Positions 28,400-33,670 of a DNA stretch of 33,670 bases are shown here, one piece after another. Both the position numbers and the translations under genes were made by a program. The DNA comes from Gemmatimonadota bacterium. GTDB lineage: Bacteria; Gemmatimonadota; Gemmatimonadetes; Palauibacterales; KS3-K002. The notes beneath the pieces were generated by a model that did no database searches, was not told the origin of the DNA, and saw nothing but the letters and a program-made list of their open reading frames with translations. The stretch lies in the NCBI GenBank assembly GCA_016209945.1, contig JACQVD010000054.1, forward strand, positions 1 through 33,670, written 5' to 3'. Position 1 is the stretch's first letter, and the number at the start of each line of letters is the position of its first letter.

Positions 28400-29658
28400 G
28401 TGCCCGGTCTCCTCGAAGCCGTGTCCTGGGGGGCGAGAGGGCCCATGGGCTGAGGTTCGATGTAGACGCCGACGCTCGGCCCTTCGACCTTCGCCTCCTT
28501 CACCTCACCGGCGGCCACGAGGATTCGAATACGCGCGCCGCGCACGTAGTTCACGGCGGGAGGCCGCTCCGGTCGCTGCCGATCCTCTACGTGATACAGA
28601 GCGCGGGCATCGCCGAAGGCGATGAGCTCCCGCAGCTCGACGTTCGCATCTTCCGTCCCCTGGGTCTCCCCGGGGTTGCCCGGGACCGAAGCCTGGGAGC
28701 CATTGGAGCGTGGGGCTCTCGGCTCGAAATGCGCGACGATCGTGTCACCCGCGACCCAGTCCAACGGGACCAGGGAGTCGCGACGTGCGAGCGCGCTGTG
28801 CATCTCGCCCCGGGCACCCCGTACCGCGATCACCTGGCGGAGCCGCCGCTCCACGAAGCGCGTGTCGATCGAATCCGCGGCGAGGATGTAGCTCTCCGAC
28901 GTGGCACGGCCGCGGGGCCATGCCTCCGCGCGCTCGATCTCCCGATCGCGAAGCTCCGCCCGGATGCTGTCGCCCACGAGGATGGTCCCCTCGCTCGTCA
29001 CCTTTGGCGAACCGAAGAGCCGGATCTCCCCGATGTCGAGGTCGATGTGCATGGTGTCCGCAACGGCCGTGAAGTCGGAGCGCCAGGCCTTCGCATCGCC
29101 GGCCAGGGCGACCACGCTGTCGCCGAGGATGGTGACCCGCTCGCCCTCGGCCTCCAGAGGCTCGCCGTCCTCCGCTGCCGTGTCGCCGTGGACGGTCAAG
29201 TGCGGTCGCCGCGGGGCGAAGATGCGCTCGTACGGGCGACCTTCGGCGCGCGGCTCGTAGTGGACCAGCGTGCCCTTCAGGGTGGACCCCGTGGCGCGCG
29301 CCGTGAGCGTCACGCGACCTTCGGCGATCATGCGCTCCTCGGGGCCGTAGTAGGTGACCCGGTCGGCGTCCAGGGTACGGGCCGTGTCTCGATAGCGAAC
29401 GGCGCCCAGAAGCCATAGGATATCGGAATCCTGCAGGTACGACGCGCTGTCGGCCCGCATCCACGCGCTCCCACAGATCGCCTCAAGACCGCCTCCCACA
29501 TCCAGTTTGCCGACGCCCGGCGCCACCTCCGTGTACCGTGAGCGCGAGCCCGGCGAGCTCACGACCTGGAGCACACAGCCCTGGGGGCGCTCCTGCGCGA
29601 TCCCGAGCGCCCCGAGCGAGGCCAGGGCCAGAGCCGCGGCGAGCGCCCGGGCCGCCAT
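28396..29658 (-). CDS. OstA/LptA-like LPS transport periplasmic protein
   Basis: 420 aa with signal peptide. Repeating OstA-type pattern ([51 protein letters not shown]). Sits between lptB and lptC. Confidence 0.82.
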   Translation of the reverse strand: MAARALAAALALASLGALGIAQERPQGCVLQVVSSPGSRSRYTEVAPGVGKLDVGGGLEAICGSAWMRADSASYLQDSDILWLLGAVRYRDTARTLDADRVTYYGPEERMIAEGRVTLTARATGSTLKGTLVHYEPRAEGRPYERIFAPRRPHLTVHGDTAAEDGEPLEAEGERVTILGDSVVALAGDAKAWRSDFTAVADTMHIDLDIGEIRLFGSPKVTSEGTILVGDSIRAELRDREIERAEAWPRGRATSESYILAADSIDTRFVERRLRQVIAVRGARGEMHSALARRDSLVPLDWVAGDTIVAHFEPRAPRSNGSQASVPGNPGETQGTEDANVELRELIAFGDARALYHVEDRQRPERPPAVNYVRGARIRILVAAGEVKEAKVEGPSVGVYIEPQPMGPLAPQDTASRRPGT

Positions 29659-29664
29659 GGGATC

Positions 29665-30240
29665 TCAGGAGCTCGGCGGCGCGGCGGACGATGCCCGGCC
29701 CGGCGGCTTCGTGAGCCGCGCGCTCTCCATCTCGACCCAGTCCAGCCCCGGGCTCGCCCGGAAGCCCGCACCCTCCACCACCATCCCGTCCGGCTCCGTC
29801 ATCGTAGCCGGCTGATCGCTCCAGATCTCTTCGCGGGCGCGCTCGTAGCGCAACATCGAAGTCCGAACCCGCCGGTCCGTCCTAGAATCCACGACGAGCA
29901 CGTTCCCTCGCGCCTGCATATCGCCGCTCATCCAATCGTAACTGGCCGAGTCCGAGGTCAACGTGGACGATTCCTCCCCCTGGAGCTCGTAGAAGGTGAC
30001 GCGCACCCTCAAGAGCTGCACCGTCGCCCGCTCGTCCAAGAAGCACGCCGTGTCCGCCACGACGCGCGCTCGGCGCACACCCCCGCTGGCCAGGTAGTGC
30101 TCCAGCCCGATCATCAACTGGTCGCACCCGAGCCCGACGAGCGCCGCTTCGGCCACCGGCGAGGGCTCCGACCGCCCACACGCCAGCAATGCCACACACC
30201 ACGCGGTGCCTCCGCACCACGCCCGGACACGCCCGCTCAC
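29665..30240 (-). CDS. lptC: LPS export ABC transporter periplasmic protein LptC (lipoprotein-like)
   Basis: 191 aa. Lipobox-like VALLACGRS; LTSDSASYDWMSGDMQARGNVLVVDS resembles LptC. Operon position lptB-lptA-lptC-kds. Confidence 0.75.
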   Translation of the reverse strand: MSGRVRAWCGGTAWCVALLACGRSEPSPVAEAALVGLGCDQLMIGLEHYLASGGVRRARVVADTACFLDERATVQLLRVRVTFYELQGEESSTLTSDSASYDWMSGDMQARGNVLVVDSRTDRRVRTSMLRYERAREEIWSDQPATMTEPDGMVVEGAGFRASPGLDWVEMESARLTKPPGRASSAAPPSS

Positions 30241-31259
30241 GCGACACCCGCGCGCAAGAGATCGTGCAGGTGCACGATGCCCACCAGGCGTCCCTCCTCA
30301 TCCACGACCGGGAGGGCCATGATCCCGTGCGTCTCCATCTGATACACCGCAGCCGCCGCGAGCGAGTCGGGCGTCGTCAGCCTCGGATTCGCGTTCATCG
30401 CCTCGCGCACGGCGACTGGGAAGAAGCGCTCGTTTCGCTCCGCGTACCGCGTCAGGTCGCCGGCCGTGATGACACCGATCACCCGCCGCTCGCCGTCCAC
30501 GATGGGCACCGTCCCCCGCTTGTGCGCGATCTCGATCATGGCCTCCCGCAGCGTGGCGTCAGGCCCGAGAGCCGGCACCTCGGCCGGCGCGCTCATCATG
30601 ACGTCGGCCACGCGCAGGTTCAGCCGCCGGCCCAACGCGCCGCCGGGGTGCAGCCGGGCGAAGTCCTCTTTCGTGAACCCCTTGCGGAGAAGCAGCGCGA
30701 CCGCGAGGGCGTCACCCATGGCCAGGGCAGCGGTCGTGCTCGAGGTGGGCGCGAGATCGAACGGGCAGGCTTCCTCGCGCACGTGGACGTCGAGGACCAC
30801 GTCGGCGTGGCGGGCGAGCGAGGAGTCAGCGTTCCCGGTGAGCGCTACGATCGGCACGCCCAACCGTTTGACGATCCCCAAGAGATCCCGCAGCTCCTCC
30901 GACTCCCCGCTCTTCGAGACGGCGAGCAACACGTCGTCGCGCTGCATCATCCCCACGTCCCCGTGCATCCCTTCCACCGGGTGCAGGTAGAACGCCGGGG
31001 TGCCCGTGGAGGTCAGGGTGGCGGCGATCTTCCGGGCGATGATCCCCGACTTCCCGACCCCGGAGACGACTGCCCGCCCCTTCATGTCTCCCAGGAGGCG
31101 AAGGGCTTCGAGGAACGACGGCCCCAGCCGCGACACGAGCTCCAGGACCGCCTCGCCCTCCTCCCGCAGGACGCGGCGCGCCTGCTCGAGGATCTCGGCG
31201 TCGCTCAGCGGGCCGGACTCTCGCGCTCGCTCAAATACTGCTCGACCAACCTGGGCCAT
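30237..31259 (-). CDS. kdsD: Arabinose-5-phosphate isomerase (SIS + 2 CBS domains)
   Basis: VVSGVGKSGIIARKIAATLTSTGTPAFYLHPVEGMHGDVGM, LAVSKSGESEEL, HPGGALGRRL, two CBS domains. Start uncertain: the called ATG overlaps kdsC by 55 bp. Confidence 0.94.
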   Translation of the reverse strand: MAQVGRAVFERARESGPLSDAEILEQARRVLREEGEAVLELVSRLGPSFLEALRLLGDMKGRAVVSGVGKSGIIARKIAATLTSTGTPAFYLHPVEGMHGDVGMMQRDDVLLAVSKSGESEELRDLLGIVKRLGVPIVALTGNADSSLARHADVVLDVHVREEACPFDLAPTSSTTAALAMGDALAVALLLRKGFTKEDFARLHPGGALGRRLNLRVADVMMSAPAEVPALGPDATLREAMIEIAHKRGTVPIVDGERRVIGVITAGDLTRYAERNERFFPVAVREAMNANPRLTTPDSLAAAAVYQMETHGIMALPVVDEEGRLVGIVHLHDLLRAGVA

Positions 31260-31771
31260 TCTCCACGTGCCTTGAGGAGCGCCTCGGCGAACTCCCGAAC
31301 CGCGCCTCGGCCCCCCGCTCGCTCGGTATGCCAGCGGGCCGCCGCCCTCACCTCGGGCACCGCGTTCGCCACCGCGATGGGAAGGGCCGCCCGTCGCAGG
31401 ATGGGAAGATCGGCGAGGTCGTCCGAGAGGCAGGCGACCTCGGACCAGGACGCGGCTTTCCGGCGCAAGAGATCGTCGGCGGCAGGCAGCTTCCGCCCCT
31501 CGGCGTCCTGCGCCACCTCCGCGATCCCGAGCTCTGCGGCACGCAGCCGCACCGCCTCCGACAGCCGCCCCGTGAGGATCGCCACTTCGATCCCCGCGCG
31601 CTGGAGCATTCCGATACCGAGCCCGTCCGTGATCTCGAAGCGCTTGAACTCCAACGGGGGGCCGTCGCCGAGCGCCCCGAGGTAGACCCCGCCGTCCGTC
31701 ATCACGCCGTCCACGTCCAGGATCACGAGGCGGATCCTGCGCGCGAGCTCCGGGGGGATCGGCTCACCCAC
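31205..31771 (-). CDS. kdsC: 3-deoxy-D-manno-octulosonate 8-phosphate phosphatase (HAD family)
   Basis: GTG start at 31771. LVILDVDGVMTDGGVYLG, FEITDGLGIGMLQRAGIEVAILTGRLSEAV, CLSDDLADLPILRRAALPIAVANA. Confidence 0.92.
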   Translation of the reverse strand: MGEPIPPELARRIRLVILDVDGVMTDGGVYLGALGDGPPLEFKRFEITDGLGIGMLQRAGIEVAILTGRLSEAVRLRAAELGIAEVAQDAEGRKLPAADDLLRRKAASWSEVACLSDDLADLPILRRAALPIAVANAVPEVRAAARWHTERAGGRGAVREFAEALLKARGEWPRLVEQYLSERESPAR

Positions 31772-32594
31772 GCGGCGCCACCCGCTCGACCTGCGCTCCG
31801 CGAAGCGCCAAGACTTCCTCCAGGAGCGGCGCCAGCCGATCCAGCCGCAACATGCTCGCGGCATCCGACGGCGCGCTCTCCGGCTCGGGATGCACCTCGA
31901 GGAAGAGCGCGTCGGCACCGGCCGCCACCGCCGCCTTCGCCAGCGGCGCAACAGAGCGCGGGTCGCCGCCGCTCCGGGTCCCGGCGCCCGCCGGCCGCTG
32001 CACGCTGTGCGTGGCGTCGAAGACCACGGGACAGCCGCACACCTCGTGCATGATCGCGAAGCCCCGCATGTCCACCACGAGGTTGTGATACCCGAAGGCC
32101 GTCCCGCGCTCGGTCACCGCCACGCCGGGCGCACCCCCACGACGCGCCTTCTCCACGACCGCGCCCATGTCCTCGGGGGCCATCCACTGCCCCTTCTTGA
32201 GGTTCAGGGGACGGCCCGAGGCCGCCGCCGCCAGGATGAGATCGGTCTGGCGGGAGAGAAACGCGGGGATCTGAAGCACGTCTACGACGTCGGCGGCCCC
32301 CTTCGCCTGCCCCATCTCGTGCACATCGGTCAGCACCGGAAGCCCGCTCGACGCCTTCACCTTCTCGAGCCGCCGGAGACCCTCCTCGAGGCCCGGCCCG
32401 CGCGGCGCATCCACGCTCGTCCGGTTCGCTTTGTCGAAGGACGCCTTGAAGATGACCGGCAAGCCGAGAGCGGCGCTCAGATGGGCCAGCGCGTCCGCCA
32501 CACCGCAGTTCAACCGGTCGTCCTCCAGGACGCAGGGCCCCGCGATCAGGAAGAAGGGCGGGCTGGGCCGAAAGAGCCGAAGGATCGAGCTCAC
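31764..32594 (-). CDS. kdsA: 2-dehydro-3-deoxyphosphooctonate aldolase (Kdo-8-P synthase)
   Basis: GTG start at 32594 (GTGA overlap with pyrG). IAGPCVLED, FKASFDKANRTSVDAPRGPGLEEGL, TDVHE, LKKGQWMAPEDM, FDATHSVQRP. Confidence 0.96.
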   Translation of the reverse strand: MSSILRLFRPSPPFFLIAGPCVLEDDRLNCGVADALAHLSAALGLPVIFKASFDKANRTSVDAPRGPGLEEGLRRLEKVKASSGLPVLTDVHEMGQAKGAADVVDVLQIPAFLSRQTDLILAAAASGRPLNLKKGQWMAPEDMGAVVEKARRGGAPGVAVTERGTAFGYHNLVVDMRGFAIMHEVCGCPVVFDATHSVQRPAGAGTRSGGDPRSVAPLAKAAVAAGADALFLEVHPEPESAPSDAASMLRLDRLAPLLEEVLALRGAQVERVAPRG

Positions 32595-33670
32595 TCTCCG
32601 GGATCCCCTCTCACTCCCACGGCCTGCTCCCGCGCCGCGAGCCGAACGGGTTCCTCGCGGGCCGTGCGCCGCTTGAGCGCCGCGCCGATGAAGCCGGCGA
32701 AGATCGGGTGTGGGCGCGTCGGTCGCGACTTGAGCTCGGGGTGAAACTGTGTGGCGAGGAACCAGGGATGATCGGGGAGCTCGAGGATCTCGACCAGGAG
32801 CTGGTCCGGTGACACGCCGCTGAAGCGCATGCCGTGCTGCGCCAGGATGTCGCGGTACGCGTTGTTGACCTCGTACCGGTGCCGATGCCGCTCGCTGACC
32901 TCGCTCACCCCGTACACCTGCTCGGCCAGCGAGCCGGGCCGCAGCCGGCACGGATACGCGCCCAGGCGCATGCTCCCGCCCATGTCCGTCACCTGCCGCT
33001 GCGAGTCGAGGAGCGAGATCACGGGCTCCGAACACTCCGGCTGGAATTCGCGGGAGTTCGAGCCCGCGAGCTTGCAGACGTCGCGGGCGAACTCGATGAT
33101 CCCGACCTGGAGGCCCAGACAGAGCCCGAGGAACGGGATCCCCCCTTCCCGCACGTGCCGGATCGCCTCCACCATCCCCTCCACCCCCCGGACGCCGAAC
33201 CCGCCGGGCACGAGCACGCCATCGGCGGCGTCCAGCCGGTCGAATCCCCTCCCCTTCTCGAACTCCTCAGAGCCGACCCACTCGATGTCCACGCCCACGT
33301 CGTTGGCGATCCCGCCGTGCACGAGCGCCTCGTTGACGGACTTGTACGCGTCCACGAGCTGCGTGTACTTGCCGACCATAACGATCCGGACCCCGCCCTT
33401 CGACGGCCGCCGGATCCGCTCCACCATCGCCGCCCACTCCGAAAGGTCAGGGTCGGGCGTCTCCAGGCCGAGACGGTCCACGAGCAGGTCGTCCAGCTTC
33501 TGCTCGTGGAAGCGGAGCGGCACTTCGTAGATCGTGTCCACGTCCCGCGCCTCGATCACCGCCTGCGTCTCCACGTTGCAGAAGAGCGCGATCTTGCGGC
33601 GAAGCTCATCGGGGAGAGGGTGCTCCGTCCGACAGATCAGGATGTCCGGCTGGATCCCGATCTCCATAAG
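32591..33670 (-). CDS. pyrG: CTP synthase, C-terminal part (5' end beyond right edge)
   Basis: GIQPDILICRTEHPLPDELRRKIALFCNV, YTQLVDAYKSVNEALVHGG, GGFGVRGVEGMVEAIRHVREGGIPFLGLCLGLQ, QFHPELKSRPTRPHPIFAGFI. The frame continues to the window edge. Confidence 0.95.
   Translation of the reverse strand, partial: LMEIGIQPDILICRTEHPLPDELRRKIALFCNVETQAVIEARDVDTIYEVPLRFHEQKLDDLLVDRLGLETPDPDLSEWAAMVERIRRPSKGGVRIVMVGKYTQLVDAYKSVNEALVHGGIANDVGVDIEWVGSEEFEKGRGFDRLDAADGVLVPGGFGVRGVEGMVEAIRHVREGGIPFLGLCLGLQVGIIEFARDVCKLAGSNSREFQPECSEPVISLLDSQRQVTDMGGSMRLGAYPCRLRPGSLAEQVYGVSEVSERHRHRYEVNNAYRDILAQHGMRFSGVSPDQLLVEILELPDHPWFLATQFHPELKSRPTRPHPIFAGFIGAALKRRTAREEPVRLAAREQAVGVRGDPGE

Noticed and set aside
31205-31259. 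55-bp kdsC/kdsD overlap as a genuine unusual gene overlap
   Set aside because: Probably a start-site uncertainty for kdsD. The N-terminal residues before the SIS domain are variable, so no claim is made.
1-33670. tRNA/rRNA genes, IS elements, prophage or defence systems
   Set aside because: No supporting sequence signature was found on either strand. Nearly all sequence is accounted for by core metabolic, envelope and glycan genes.

Overview
GC-rich bacterial chromosome segment, with a Gram-negative/LPS-type gene content. It is densely packed with housekeeping genes and shows no IS, prophage, CRISPR or tRNA that I can support. All 17 genes I accept in 1-16394 are on the + strand: murJ(3' end), uvrC, gltX, threonine synthase, a putative beta-barrel protein, larC, TPR, der, plsY, gpsA, merR-type, surE, pcm, yqaA/DedA-like, a small orphan, apt, TPR. 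All 15 genes I accept from 16502 to the end are on the - strand: a glycan/glycosyltransferase block, then rpoN-lptB-lptA-lptC-kdsD-kdsC-kdsA-pyrG(partial). In the ~107-bp gap where the two gene arrays converge there is a strikingly AT-rich 28-mer, GAGTCCGATAATGTATGTTATGTAAACC (16429-16456). It has the architecture of a XerC/XerD dif site (XerC arm + 6-bp centre + XerD arm), and a hairpin lies on each side of it. The main discovery is therefore a probable chromosome dimer resolution site and replication terminus. Secondary observations: LptB carries an unusual ~145-aa N-terminal extension; a structured leader precedes der; wecB is compositionally atypical; and a small orphan gene has a repeated RPYVP motif.
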